In this document: positions 8,951-18,319 of the stretch, piece after piece
Numbering within the stretch: position 1 is the first letter of the stretch
Layout: every line of letters begins with the position of its first letter
NCBI RefSeq assembly: GCF_019711195.1
Contig: NZ_CP081299.1
Coordinates: 1,922,001-1,986,000 of the forward strand
Length of the DNA stretch: 64,000 bases
Source: Dyadobacter sp. NIV53
GTDB lineage: Bacteria; Bacteroidota; Bacteroidia; Cytophagales; Spirosomataceae
Direction: 5' to 3'
Notes under the pieces: generated by a model
The model's database searches: none
Told to the model about the DNA's origin: nothing
The model's input: the letters and a program-made list of their open reading frames with translations, nothing else
Program-made: the position numbers and the translations under genes

Positions 8951-10036
8951 ATGAAAATGAAATCCATAAAATATCTGGGCATTTGTGCGGCAATATTGGC
9001 TACATCCATATCATTGAATGCCCAAAATAAATTCAAACCGCTGCTCATTGAAGAGCAAGGCAGTTTTACTGTCGGTGGAACAAAGGTAACCGAGCCGGGA
9101 AAGTTCGATTTGAACAACGCATTGAAACCCCAAGGCCAAACCTTTCATGGCGATCACGCTTACGTATTTTATCAGATTCCCGTCAAGGCCCGTAAGTATC
9201 CATTGGTTTTTTTGCACGGTGCCGGAGAATCGAAAAAATCGTGGGAAACAACCTCCGATGGAAGAGAAGGCTTTCAAAATATTTTTCTCAGACGTGGTTT
9301 TGGAGTTTACCTGCTTGATCAGCCCAGACGTGGCGAAGCCGGCAAGAGCACTGTTGCAGCAACGGTGACCCCAACTGCTGACGAACAATTCTGGTTTACA
9401 CAATTCCGGATCGGCAATTATCCCGACTATTTCCCAAATGTTCAGTTTCCAAAGGATTCTGCTTCCCTGGAACAGTTTTTCAGAAAAATGACACCGAACA
9501 CAGGTGCTTTTGATGCCAAGGTGATTACGGATGCAGTATCCGGATTATTTGATAAGATCGGGGAAGGCATACTGGTGACGCATTCACAGGGAGGTGGCCC
9601 GGGCTGGATGACGGCTATTAAAAATGAAAAGGTCAAAGCTGTTGTTGCCTATGAACCGTACAGCGGTTTTGTGTTCCCCAAAGGAGAAGCGCCTGAGCCT
9701 ATCAAATCAGCAGGGCTTTTTGGCGAACTGAAAGGTGTAGAAATCCCGTTCCAGGATTTTGAAAAGCTGACCAGGATACCAATTGTGATTTACTATGGCG
9801 ATAATATCGCCAAGGAGCCGACCACCGTATGGAATAAAGACCATTGGCGCTCAGGGCTTGAAATGGCCAGGTTATGGGCGGGCACAATCAACAAACATGG
9901 TGGCAATGCAACGGTTGTACACCTACCAGAAATTGGGATCAAAGGCAATACGCACTTTCCTTTTTCTGATCTGAATAATGTGCAGGTGGCCGACGCTTTA
10001 TCCAATTGGTTAAAGGAGAAAGGTTTAGATAAGTAA
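8951..10036 (+). CDS. Exported alpha/beta hydrolase
   Basis: A 361-residue hydrolase. The ATG at 8951 opens MKMKSIKYLGICAAILATS, a signal peptide ending at NAQ; an earlier TTG at 8909 would add 14 residues in front of it and is rejected. The oxyanion segment is VFLHGAGESKKSW, the nucleophile elbow is VTHSQGGG and the histidine is in NTHFPFSDL. Members with HGAGES/HSQGG motifs are esterases of broad specificity. It directly follows the second AraC gene. The protein should be periplasmic. Substrate unknown. Confidence 0.85.
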   Translation: MKMKSIKYLGICAAILATSISLNAQNKFKPLLIEEQGSFTVGGTKVTEPGKFDLNNALKPQGQTFHGDHAYVFYQIPVKARKYPLVFLHGAGESKKSWETTSDGREGFQNIFLRRGFGVYLLDQPRRGEAGKSTVAATVTPTADEQFWFTQFRIGNYPDYFPNVQFPKDSASLEQFFRKMTPNTGAFDAKVITDAVSGLFDKIGEGILVTHSQGGGPGWMTAIKNEKVKAVVAYEPYSGFVFPKGEAPEPIKSAGLFGELKGVEIPFQDFEKLTRIPIVIYYGDNIAKEPTTVWNKDHWRSGLEMARLWAGTINKHGGNATVVHLPEIGIKGNTHFPFSDLNNVQVADALSNWLKEKGLDK

Positions 10037-10108
10037 GAAATATTCCCATCTTCTTATATGATGTATCGAACTAAACCCTTCCTACCTGCGAAGCCAAAAT
10101 TCAATGTA

Positions 10109-10148
10109 AAAACTGGATTAGGAATATTGGTAGTAAAAACAGTAATAC
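10109..10148 (-). promoter_or_regulatory. Two-part TTCCTG-type motif, reversed copy, upstream of the CMD operon
   Basis: Read on the minus strand, ATTACTGTTTTTACTACC continues into AATATTCCTAAT, matching the CTACCAATATTCC half of the motifs at 1271-1306 and 6157-6195 and more weakly the other half. It lies 85-125 bases upstream of the gene starting at 10233. Relative to the downstream gene its orientation is the same as in the other two cases. Confidence 0.5.
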
Positions 10149-10232
10149 GTATCCGTTTATGTGAGCGTCAATCCTGAACTTTGTATCATTAATTCTTCTA
10201 AGCAAGAAGGGAATTTGATAACTGGACAAAAT

Positions 10233-10964
10233 ATGGAAATGATACTCACCAAGCTTTTAAAATCTTCATTGTTTGTCACAATGCTGATTGTGGCAAACAC
10301 GGCCAATGCTCAAACGCATACAGATCAGAATTTAAGCAAAAAGCAGCACGCCATTGTCAGCATTGCAGCAAACACCGCAAAAGGCGACTTACCAAAGTTA
10401 AAATCAGAACTTGCTGCCGGACTTGAGGCAGGACTAACTATCCAGCAGATTAAGGAGGTGATCATCCATGTGTATGCTTATGCTGGATTCCCCCGCAGCA
10501 TTCGGGGATTACAAACTTTTATGAGTGTTCTGGAGCAACGCAAGGCCAAAGGCATTACTGATGTAATGGGCAATGACGCATCTGCAATAAAAGATGATCG
10601 AAGCAAATATGAAAGAGGCAAAGCCGTCCTGGATTCTCTTTTAGGCGCTCCGCAAAATGGTCCTCAAACAGGCTATTCCGCATTTGCTCCCACCATAGAA
10701 GTCTTTCTTAAAGAACATCTCTTCGCCGACATTTTTGAAAGGGACATATTGACCTACACGGAAAGAGAACTGGCAACCGTATCTGCCCTTGCCGGTATTG
10801 GAGGTGTAGAGCCTATGCTGCAATCACACTTTAAAATCTGTCTGAATGTAGGTCTGACGGCCGAACAGTTACAACAATTCATCGGCGTTATCAGAAAGAC
10901 GGCTGGTGAAAAAGAAGCACAGTCTGCAAAATCCGTATTGGATGAAGTATTGAAAAAGAAGTAA
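10233..10964 (+). CDS. Carboxymuconolactone decarboxylase-family protein, exported
   Basis: 243 residues from the ATG at 10233, with a signal peptide (LLKSSLFVTMLIVANTANAQ). An in-frame GTG at 10161 would add 24 non-signal residues and is rejected. Two tandem CMD/AhpD-like helical units are visible (about 35-110 and 140-240). The CxxC pair that makes AhpD a peroxidase is absent (the first unit reads VYAYAGFPRSIRG), so it is closer to gamma-carboxymuconolactone decarboxylase-like proteins. Export is a known variant in Bacteroidota clusters with cupin and hydrolase genes, which is the context here: 18 bases before the hydrolase at 10983 and then a cupin lipoprotein. Confidence 0.85.
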   Translation: MEMILTKLLKSSLFVTMLIVANTANAQTHTDQNLSKKQHAIVSIAANTAKGDLPKLKSELAAGLEAGLTIQQIKEVIIHVYAYAGFPRSIRGLQTFMSVLEQRKAKGITDVMGNDASAIKDDRSKYERGKAVLDSLLGAPQNGPQTGYSAFAPTIEVFLKEHLFADIFERDILTYTERELATVSALAGIGGVEPMLQSHFKICLNVGLTAEQLQQFIGVIRKTAGEKEAQSAKSVLDEVLKKK

Positions 10965-10982
10965 AATTAATTATTGAAACAA

Positions 10983-12044
10983 ATGAAAAAATTAACATCA
11001 ATTGTCGCATTAGCCGTCTCAATGGCAGCTGCCGATACTATAAATGCCCAGTCTACACAAAAAGTAAAGCAAAAAAATTCATATACGCTGGTATATGAGG
11101 GTGCCCTTACGAAAAATGAAGATGGCAAAGTGAACATCCATCCGGTGAAATATAAACTGAACGGCATTGAAGTTGCGGCGAATGTTTATACACCTGCAAA
11201 CTACGATGCATCAAAAAAATACCCGGCAATAGCAGTTGCTCACCCTAACGGTGGTATTAAAGAGCAGACAGCCGGATTATATGCGCAGCGTCTGGCGGAA
11301 GCAGGGTATATAACCATTGCTGCCAACGCGGCATACCAGGGAGCTAGCGGCGGGGAGCCGCGTCATACGGACAATCCTAATTACCGTACCGAAGACATTC
11401 ATGGTATGGCTGACTACATTACACAGTATGCAGGCGTTGATGCAAACCGTCTGGGTGTGCTGGGCATTTGTGGTGGCGGTGGTTACACTTTAAAAGCAGC
11501 ACAGTCAGACAAACGTTTCAAAGCCGTTGCTACCCTGAGCATGTTCAACTCAGGGGAAGTAAGGCGGAATGGTTTTCAAAATTCGCAATTAAACACCATT
11601 CAGGAGCGCTTGAAACAAGCTTCGGACGCCCGTGCGCAGCAGGCAGCGGGTGGAAAAATCATTTACGCAGGTGTGGCTAGTATAACAGACGAAGAAATTG
11701 CTAAAACTACCACAGATTTGTATAGGGAAGGCTACGAATACTATTACAGAACGCATGCACACCCAAATTCAACTTTTCTTTACACCATGAGCAGTTTGCA
11801 GGATTTGATGACCTGGGATGCTGCCGCGAATATGAATTTGATTAATCAGCCTCTTTTGATGATGGCTGGAAGCAAAGCAGATACGAAATACATGACAGAT
11901 GAAGCATTTAGTAAAGCAACTAACGCCAAAAATAAAGAGCTTTTTGTCATTGATGGAGCCACCCATATCCAAACTTACTGGAAGCCAGAATATGTATCGC
12001 AGGCAGAAAGCAAATTGCTCGGGTTCTATAAAGCGAACCTTTAA
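10983..12044 (+). CDS. Exported alpha/beta hydrolase with cysteine nucleophile elbow
   Basis: 353 residues from the ATG at 10983 (a TTG three codons upstream is ignored); signal peptide ends at NAQ. The hydrolase core has AHPNGGIKEQ as the oxyanion loop, GICGGGGY at the nucleophile elbow, so the nucleophile is Cys as in dienelactone hydrolases, MAGSKADT near the acid and GATHIQTYW for the histidine. It resembles the YcjY-like/DLH-like hydrolases often found with CMD-family and cupin genes. Position in the operon: 18 bases after the CMD gene, 38 bases before the cupin gene. Confidence 0.85.
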   Translation: MKKLTSIVALAVSMAAADTINAQSTQKVKQKNSYTLVYEGALTKNEDGKVNIHPVKYKLNGIEVAANVYTPANYDASKKYPAIAVAHPNGGIKEQTAGLYAQRLAEAGYITIAANAAYQGASGGEPRHTDNPNYRTEDIHGMADYITQYAGVDANRLGVLGICGGGGYTLKAAQSDKRFKAVATLSMFNSGEVRRNGFQNSQLNTIQERLKQASDARAQQAAGGKIIYAGVASITDEEIAKTTTDLYREGYEYYYRTHAHPNSTFLYTMSSLQDLMTWDAAANMNLINQPLLMMAGSKADTKYMTDEAFSKATNAKNKELFVIDGATHIQTYWKPEYVSQAESKLLGFYKANL

Positions 12045-12082
12045 GGTTCAATGTGATCAATAAGACATTAAAACAACGTGCG

Positions 12083-12598
12083 ATGAAACCAATAACGTTA
12101 AAAAACAGTGTTTTGATATTTTCCGTTGTCTTTAGCGCACTGGGAATAATATCCTGCAACAATGATAACAAGCAGCAGCATGCTTCAACAACAGAAGCGG
12201 ATACTGCTATGGTATTCCCTAAGGGCAATAAAGTAACGAATGATAACTTTACCGGAACGGTCTGGCTCAACTATCTGGCTGAAAATGACACTACTTACAA
12301 TGTAAATATTGGTTCAGTGACCTTTGAACCAGGAGCGAGAACCAACTGGCATCTTCATAAAGGTGGACAAATACTCCTGGTGACCAAGGGAAAAGGTCTG
12401 TATCAACAGAAAGGTGAACCAATTAAAATCATCAAAGAAGGTGACGTTGTTAAATGTCCGCCCAATATTGAGCATTGGCACGGCGCTACAAAAACAGATG
12501 CCATGACGCATATCGCAATTGGCACCAATACAAATATTGGTGGGGCAGTATGGTTAAAGCCCGTTACTGATGAAGAGTTTAGCAAGGTGCCCGAGTGA
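12083..12598 (+). CDS. Cupin-domain lipoprotein
   Basis: 171 residues from the ATG at 12083; a GTG at 12053 adds ten residues before the signal and is rejected. The N terminus is a lipoprotein signal with lipobox GIISC. The cupin barrel shows motif 1 as NWHLHKGGQILLVTKGKG and motif 2 as PPNIEHWHGA, with metal-binding His residues in WHLH and EHWH. Single-domain cupins of this type accompany CMD-family proteins and quercetin-dioxygenase-like functions. It is the last gene of the 10233-12598 operon and ends five bases from a convergent rhamnosidase. Confidence 0.85.
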   Translation: MKPITLKNSVLIFSVVFSALGIISCNNDNKQQHASTTEADTAMVFPKGNKVTNDNFTGTVWLNYLAENDTTYNVNIGSVTFEPGARTNWHLHKGGQILLVTKGKGLYQQKGEPIKIIKEGDVVKCPPNIEHWHGATKTDAMTHIAIGTNTNIGGAVWLKPVTDEEFSKVPE

Positions 12599-12603
12599 TG
12601 TCA

Positions 12604-15051
12604 TCACAACTTAAATGCGTTTTTCCCTGGCTTTAATGCCAGGGTTTTGCCTTTCCAGACAAAGTTGCCCGAAATTTTTTCTGGAAGACTGATCTCGGCA
12701 TGCATGGCGCCTTGATTTACTTTATAATTAACCATGATTTTCCCATTCGGATGCGGCATTTCTCCACTGATATCACTGATCGAGCCTAAATGTGGCGTAA
12801 TTAATACTTTTGAGAAGCCGGCCGCACCACTGTTAATCCCCAGGACGATACGGAAAAATTCAATGTTTGGACTTGATCCCCAGGCGTGGCAGTCCGACCT
12901 GGAAGTATTTACATCTGAGGTTTCTGCCCAGGTAGTAAGTCCCAGGTTCATGTTCTCACGCCATTTGCCCAGCCAACTCATATAGTCATCACCCAGTCCA
13001 GCTTCTGTAAGAGCCTGATGTAGATAAAATTTGAAGTAAATTGATGCTGGTGCAAGGCTGGTATCAGCAAGCATTTTTATAGCCAGAGGTTTTGCCTGCT
13101 CTTTGCCAACAACGCCTGAAAGAATTGCCAGTGAGTTAGCATGCTGTGAATAGTTGTCCTTTTCAGGTGTGTTTGCAAAAAGGCCTTTACCAGCATCCCA
13201 GTACTTAGCCTGAATGGTTTTTTTCAATTGTGCGGCGCGGCTTGTGTAATGGGCTGCCAAATCTTTCAGTCCTAAACTGCTTTCAAGTTCAGCCGCCAGT
13301 TGGTAAGTCCAAAGCAGCTGCATATCCAGTACCGCAGATTCTCCGTTTTTTCCGATTGGTGCCATTCCAAAGTTCCAGCCTTTTCCCTGCGACCAGTCTG
13401 TAAAAACCCAATAGGGTACATCTTTCAAAGAGCCATCTGCTTGCTGATAACGTTCAAAAAAGGAGATCACCTGTCTTGCTCCCGGAAGCTTATCTTTGAT
13501 AAACAGACTGTCCGGACGGTATTTGTAATAATCATGCAGCATCGCTACCCACCATAATGAGAATGTTGGTATCTGCTGATGCAGGTCTGTGGGATAGCGG
13601 CTTAGCGTGATTCCTTCGGCAATGCGCGAGTGATCCATTAGTGTAAGCGCATTCCGGACCAGCCGATCGTCACCGGCATTATACATGGAAACCAATGCCT
13701 GTATCCTGGCATCGCCGATATACTGTAACTGCTCATAGTATGGACAATCCATATAAGTTTCAAAAGCACATAATCTTGCAGTTCGCCATCCGATATCCAG
13801 CATCTTTCCCATTTCTGCATTCTGGGTTTGAAGCTTTGCTTTCTGCTCGAATGGATAGCCGGTGAAAGTGCCGTAAATATCATCGATGACAAGCGGTTCT
13901 GCTTTTGTTGTGACACTCAGTTGTATATAGCGGTAAGTCCGCCAGCTCAGCGGTGTGAATTGCTGGTTGACTGCTCCATTTGAAAGTATACTATCAGCCC
14001 TGCCAATAAAGATCTTTTCATCGGTTTCGTTACGATTGCCTTTGGAAAGCATAGGAAGTCTCGGACTATTTAATACTTCCTTTTTTCCTACATAAAGACC
14101 TTCTGCATAACCTATTGATATTCCAGCGCCTTTACCACTGCTGAATTCCAGTGTTGGATAAGCATTGGTTAAAAATCCCTGGTCCAGTAAAATGGTCGTT
14201 TTCGTATTGGCTGGAATGGTGACGCTGGTTTTGGCAGCAGGAAAACCAGCAGGAACCTGCACGCCTTCTGCTTTTCTGGTTGTTGCAAGCCGCTGGACGG
14301 TCATATCCATTTGTGGTAGCTGCGATTGAACCAGCATCCATCCCGAAGAATTTACAGCTGCATCTTTTGTTGTGCCCGGACCTATCAGACGCGCTTTTAC
14401 CCATTTGTTGTCGTCATAATCTGCTTTCTCCCAGCCGCTGACATGTGTGTTCATATCCACCCGCTCAGCCGGACCCGCCACATAATAACCTGGAACCTTT
14501 ACTGAAATCGGCTGATAACTTTCATCCTTAATCGTTTTCCAGGTGTCGTTTGTGTTTAGTATATCTTCGGCAGCAGTATTTCCCTGCAGAATAAATCCGG
14601 TCAGATACGAAATCTGGGATTCAGGTTTTACACGGCCTTCATTCCAGACCACAGCGGCAATAGTATTACTTCCGGCCTGTAAGTAAGAAGCAATATTAAC
14701 CGTTTCAAAATTCCAGAAATACAGATCTCCCCTTGCCGGACCTTGTGAAACATGTTTACCATTTACAAAAAGCTTATACCGGTTATCACCCGAAACATGT
14801 ATAATAAAGGAAGAAGGTTTTGCTGTTAGCTCGATAGTTTTTCTAAACTTGAATACGCCGTACTCTTTCAATGTCAAATCCGAAGAAGCATTAAAACGGT
14901 TGATAGGCATGCCTGGCCCGGTGATCCACTGCGCTTTCCACGGCTTTTGCAAAAGATCTGAACTCAGCTGCTGCGCTGCAAGGGGCTGGAACAAAAAGTG
15001 TGTCATTATCAAAAAGGAAGCCACAGCGACGCAGAATATATTTGGTCTCAT
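12604..15051 (-). CDS. GH78 alpha-L-rhamnosidase
   Basis: An 815-residue exported glycosidase with a signal peptide (SFLIMTHFLFQPLAAQ). N-terminal beta-sandwich domains (about 40-420) include the carbohydrate-binding-like segment FVNGKHVSQGPARGDLYF. The catalytic (alpha/alpha)6 barrel includes DCPYYEQLQYIGDARIQAL, where the D and E of DCPxxEQ hold catalytic/sugar-binding residues of GH78, and ends with a short C-terminal sandwich. It should remove terminal alpha-L-rhamnose from glycosides or polysaccharides in the periplasm. It is 48 bases downstream of a carboxylesterase on the same strand; together they fit the breakdown of acylated plant rhamnosides. Confidence 0.92.
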   Translation of the reverse strand: MRPNIFCVAVASFLIMTHFLFQPLAAQQLSSDLLQKPWKAQWITGPGMPINRFNASSDLTLKEYGVFKFRKTIELTAKPSSFIIHVSGDNRYKLFVNGKHVSQGPARGDLYFWNFETVNIASYLQAGSNTIAAVVWNEGRVKPESQISYLTGFILQGNTAAEDILNTNDTWKTIKDESYQPISVKVPGYYVAGPAERVDMNTHVSGWEKADYDDNKWVKARLIGPGTTKDAAVNSSGWMLVQSQLPQMDMTVQRLATTRKAEGVQVPAGFPAAKTSVTIPANTKTTILLDQGFLTNAYPTLEFSSGKGAGISIGYAEGLYVGKKEVLNSPRLPMLSKGNRNETDEKIFIGRADSILSNGAVNQQFTPLSWRTYRYIQLSVTTKAEPLVIDDIYGTFTGYPFEQKAKLQTQNAEMGKMLDIGWRTARLCAFETYMDCPYYEQLQYIGDARIQALVSMYNAGDDRLVRNALTLMDHSRIAEGITLSRYPTDLHQQIPTFSLWWVAMLHDYYKYRPDSLFIKDKLPGARQVISFFERYQQADGSLKDVPYWVFTDWSQGKGWNFGMAPIGKNGESAVLDMQLLWTYQLAAELESSLGLKDLAAHYTSRAAQLKKTIQAKYWDAGKGLFANTPEKDNYSQHANSLAILSGVVGKEQAKPLAIKMLADTSLAPASIYFKFYLHQALTEAGLGDDYMSWLGKWRENMNLGLTTWAETSDVNTSRSDCHAWGSSPNIEFFRIVLGINSGAAGFSKVLITPHLGSISDISGEMPHPNGKIMVNYKVNQGAMHAEISLPEKISGNFVWKGKTLALKPGKNAFKL

Positions 15052-15099
15052 GTATAGGTATTAACGGGATTGTTTTAAAATAAGTAAAGAACCATTGGT

Positions 15100-16743
15100 T
15101 TATACTTTGCCGATCGATCTCCACATTTCAAGCTCTTCTGTGAACCGGTTATGGATTACTTCGCATTTTGTATCGATGCGCATTGTCGGCCTGTCTTTCA
15201 GGTTGTAGGCAGGCCATTCTGGTACGTCTTTGGCAGCTGGTTTTCCTGTCCTTGCAAAGGTTGTCCAAAGCTCAGCGAAATGATGCGAGGCCTCAAACCG
15301 CTCCGGTTTGTTCCCTCCGAAGAAACTTTCCTTTGGCTGGGAGCCATCCCTGGGTGGAATTTCATTATTGAATTTGAATGAAATATCCATGGCATGTGGT
15401 GTACCCATGGCGTAGTCCGTTCCCGGTATTTTTTTCTCTGATTTGTAACCAAAATTATATAAATAAACCGGTGCACCGTTCTGTTTTGCCTTTTTCTCTG
15501 CAATATCCACTGAGCCAAGTCCCATCATGGAGATTGATGAAATTGCTACAAAAATATCGGGTGCGGAGGCATCAGGCCTTGCTTTCCGGTAGGTTTCAAT
15601 CATTTTTCTGGTATCCTGGCCGTATTTAGGTTCCAGCTTCTTTTGTAAACCATCAAAATCCAGTTTAAAAGGTTCAGTGTCTTTTCGTTCCCAGGCAAAG
15701 AAAGTGTATTCGTCTTCATTCCATCCGACCAATAGTGGCTTATTCCTGGATATTTCAGGCGCAGAAGGCTCAAACGGATGATGTGGAAGGACTTTTCCAT
15801 CTACGACCGGACCGAAACCACCAGCATTACGCTGCATAACTCCTTTATTGTTATTCTTTTCACTAAACGGCGCTACAGAAGGTAACTTACCCTGCATAAC
15901 AAGCAGATCCGCAGCAGGTACATCCAGTAATTTTCTCCAGTCTTTAGGCGAAATATTCAGCTCTCTCAAAAGCATCGCCGTAGTTTCAGCCGCTGCTTCT
16001 TTAGTACTCATCCGTACACCCGGACCGCTTTCAATAGATGCCTTATTGAAGTATGGCGCAGCCGCTGGCATTGCATACAAACAAGATGTTTTGGCTCCCC
16101 CACCCGACTCACCAAAAATCATCACATTATTAGGATCTCCGCCAAATTGGGCAATATTTTGGCTCACCCATTTTAAGCCATCAGCAATGTCAAGTATGCC
16201 CATATTACCAGAACCTGCATAGTCTGCACCAGCGATTTCATCAAGATAAAGAAAACCCAGCAATCCCAGACGATGATTGGTCTGCACCACAACTACATCA
16301 AAATTTCGCGCCAGATTTGATCCATCCTGCCCTGGCGAGGCTCCGGATCCAATCACAAATCCACCACCATGGCTATAAAACATGACCGGGCGCTTTTTGT
16401 TGTCATTTGCAGGAGTCCAGACATTCAGAAACAGACAATCTTCGGAAGGTGCCGGCTCATTCCGGCGCGGCGATTGAATAGCAGGTGCACCAAACTGAGT
16501 GGCATCCCTTACACCTGTCCAGGGCTGTAAAGGAGCAGGACGGCGGAATCTTCTATCTCCTGAAATTTTGCCGCCATAAGGTATTCCTTTAAATATATTA
16601 ACGCCCTCATTGCGAATGCCCCGCACTTTGCCGGGTGCAATTTCAACATCAACAAATTCACCTGATCTTCCTGACGTTGAAAAACCAAGCGCAGGCAATG
16701 TAACTGCCAAGGTCGCTAATGATAAAAACTGTTTTCTATTCAT
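15100..16743 (-). CDS. Type-B carboxylesterase (second copy)
   Basis: 547 residues. The N terminus MNRKQFLSLATLAVTLPALG is a signal, without twin arginines. Family motifs: FKGIPYGG, SEDCLFLNVW, oxyanion loop SHGGGFVIGSG, nucleophile elbow FGESGGGAK, and His in GTPHAMDISFKF. It is a paralogue of the esterase at 3395 with clear divergence. It heads the esterase-rhamnosidase operon and is divergent from a LysR regulator; the 166-base interval carries a perfect dyad. This arrangement is the classic one for LysR control of a catabolic operon. Confidence 0.92.
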   Translation of the reverse strand: MNRKQFLSLATLAVTLPALGFSTSGRSGEFVDVEIAPGKVRGIRNEGVNIFKGIPYGGKISGDRRFRRPAPLQPWTGVRDATQFGAPAIQSPRRNEPAPSEDCLFLNVWTPANDNKKRPVMFYSHGGGFVIGSGASPGQDGSNLARNFDVVVVQTNHRLGLLGFLYLDEIAGADYAGSGNMGILDIADGLKWVSQNIAQFGGDPNNVMIFGESGGGAKTSCLYAMPAAAPYFNKASIESGPGVRMSTKEAAAETTAMLLRELNISPKDWRKLLDVPAADLLVMQGKLPSVAPFSEKNNNKGVMQRNAGGFGPVVDGKVLPHHPFEPSAPEISRNKPLLVGWNEDEYTFFAWERKDTEPFKLDFDGLQKKLEPKYGQDTRKMIETYRKARPDASAPDIFVAISSISMMGLGSVDIAEKKAKQNGAPVYLYNFGYKSEKKIPGTDYAMGTPHAMDISFKFNNEIPPRDGSQPKESFFGGNKPERFEASHHFAELWTTFARTGKPAAKDVPEWPAYNLKDRPTMRIDTKCEVIHNRFTEELEMWRSIGKV

Positions 16744-16852
16744 AGTACATATAATGCTTAGTAATATTTTTCAAACGTTAAATCGTCCGGATTCAATGGG
16801 AAGCAATAATACAAGATAATCATGTAAAAGTCTGATTGTATTTTCTTTCCGT

Positions 16853-16873
16853 CTGATAAGTATTTCTTATCAG
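16853..16873. promoter_or_regulatory. LysR operator candidate (dyad with T-N11-A core)
   Basis: CTGATAAG, five bases, CTTATCAG: a perfect 8+8 inverted repeat. The inner part (16857-16869) starts with T and ends with A with eleven bases between, the standard LysR-type box. It is 37 bases upstream of the LysR start and about 110 bases upstream of the esterase start. Confidence 0.7.
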
Positions 16874-16909
16874 GTATTGTCTTGATCAATAGACGAATCA
16901 AAAAGCAAA

Positions 16910-17833
16910 ATGGAACTACGTCAGTTAAAATATTTTATAGGAGTTGCCGAGGAACTGCACTTCGGCAATGCGGCCAGGCACCTGTTTATTTCACAACCTG
17001 CATTGAGTCAGCAAATCAGGCTATTAGAAGCAGACTTAGGCGTGGAGTTGTTTGTAGGAATATCTCGTACTAAGCTACATAAGGTGGAGCTAACCGAAGC
17101 GGGTAAAGTCTTTCTTCTTGATGCTAAACACATCCTGCAATTGACTGACAAGGCAGTTCGTAGCGCCCGCCAGGTCGGGGCAAAACAGCAAGTAATTAAT
17201 TTAGGAGTTTTTAAACTTATACTTCCAGAGCGGGTTATGGGTATGCTCGAGCTCTTCTCAGCCCATTTCCCATTAGTAGAAATCAAGCTGGTGGAACTTC
17301 CTAACCCGGTTCAGGTACAGACAAGCATCGCAAACGATCAGATTGACTTGGGCCTGAGCGTACTTCCACTCGTTTGTGAAGGACTTATAGCAACACAGTA
17401 CACTCAAGCCGATTACACAATACTAATTAACAAAGATCATCACTTGGCTGGCGTGAAAGCAGTTATGCTAACTCAATTAAAAAAAGAAAAGTGGATTGAT
17501 CACGGGCCAGAGGCTGGCCTATTTTACGGACAGCTGGAAGAAGTTTGCCGTCAGGCCGGATTTCACAGAGAAAGTAACATTGCACAATATGTACCATCCT
17601 TTGACTTGTTAAAAAGTATGGTAAGGTCAGGTAAAGGAATTGCTTTTATTCCCGCTTCTCTGGACTTGAGGCAGGAGCCTAATCTTGTCTCCATGCCTAT
17701 CATTAATGCCAATGGGACACCATTTAAAGAGATTGTGATTAAGCACGTTCTGATCCATAAATCCGAACAGCCATCACCACTGGTACAAGCATTGAGTGGA
17801 TTACTAAAATTACAAATTCGTCAAAACTTTTAA
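16910..17833 (+). CDS. LysR-family transcriptional regulator
   Basis: A 307-residue LTTR. The N-terminal winged helix-turn-helix (about 1-62) reads MELRQLKYFIGVAEELHFGN then SQPALSQQIRLLEADLG, the textbook LysR recognition helix. Residues about 90-300 form the two-lobed periplasmic-binding-like effector domain. It is divergent from the esterase-rhamnosidase operon with a T-N11-A dyad between, so it probably regulates that operon and itself. Effector unknown; an aromatic or sugar-ester breakdown product would fit. Confidence 0.95.
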   Translation: MELRQLKYFIGVAEELHFGNAARHLFISQPALSQQIRLLEADLGVELFVGISRTKLHKVELTEAGKVFLLDAKHILQLTDKAVRSARQVGAKQQVINLGVFKLILPERVMGMLELFSAHFPLVEIKLVELPNPVQVQTSIANDQIDLGLSVLPLVCEGLIATQYTQADYTILINKDHHLAGVKAVMLTQLKKEKWIDHGPEAGLFYGQLEEVCRQAGFHRESNIAQYVPSFDLLKSMVRSGKGIAFIPASLDLRQEPNLVSMPIINANGTPFKEIVIKHVLIHKSEQPSPLVQALSGLLKLQIRQNF

Positions 17834-18319
17834 TGCCAGTTTTAATTTATGAAGAGTGCTTTAATGATCTTTTTCAAAAATTAGAAAAGTACATTTTAAC
17901 CCGGTTGCTGATGAAGTTTAATGAAACATCAACACTACTGGAAGTCTTCTGGCCTAGATAATACATTCATTTACGAATGTTTCCAAAGTACGATTATACC
18001 ACGGTATAAATGAACTGGTGTAAATCTAAAGGATATATAGAAAAACTCAATTTTCCAGAAAACCATTTTCTTCGTACACAGTTTTAATCACTTTTGAAAA
18101 ACGTACTTCTTATTTTCGCACCGACCTCTTCAAAGTTACATCTGTTGAAAGATTGACGTCATATTAGCATTCCCTGTCCAATTGTGACTTTAGTAGAAAA
18201 GCAGGTAGGCAAATAGTGTTCTAAACATTTCCATTATAATTACTCATATAGTAAGATCTGCAATTTTATTCAAATCCTCCATAAACTGGTTCGACAACAG
18301 TTCGGCTCCGGGTACATTT
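17834..18319. other. Intergenic region without recognised gene
   Basis: About 490 bases after the LysR gene with no credible open frame on either strand. Near 18285-18315 there is GGTTCGAC and CGGCTCCGGGTAC, which recalls the 3' part of a tRNA, but no acceptor or anticodon arms can be built. It ends at a strong terminator-like hairpin. Confidence 0.5.

Noticed and set aside
18285..18316. tRNA-like 3' end (GGTTCGAC ... GGCTCCGGGTAC)
   Set aside because: No acceptor, D or anticodon arms can be paired upstream and the T-arm loop would have nine bases.
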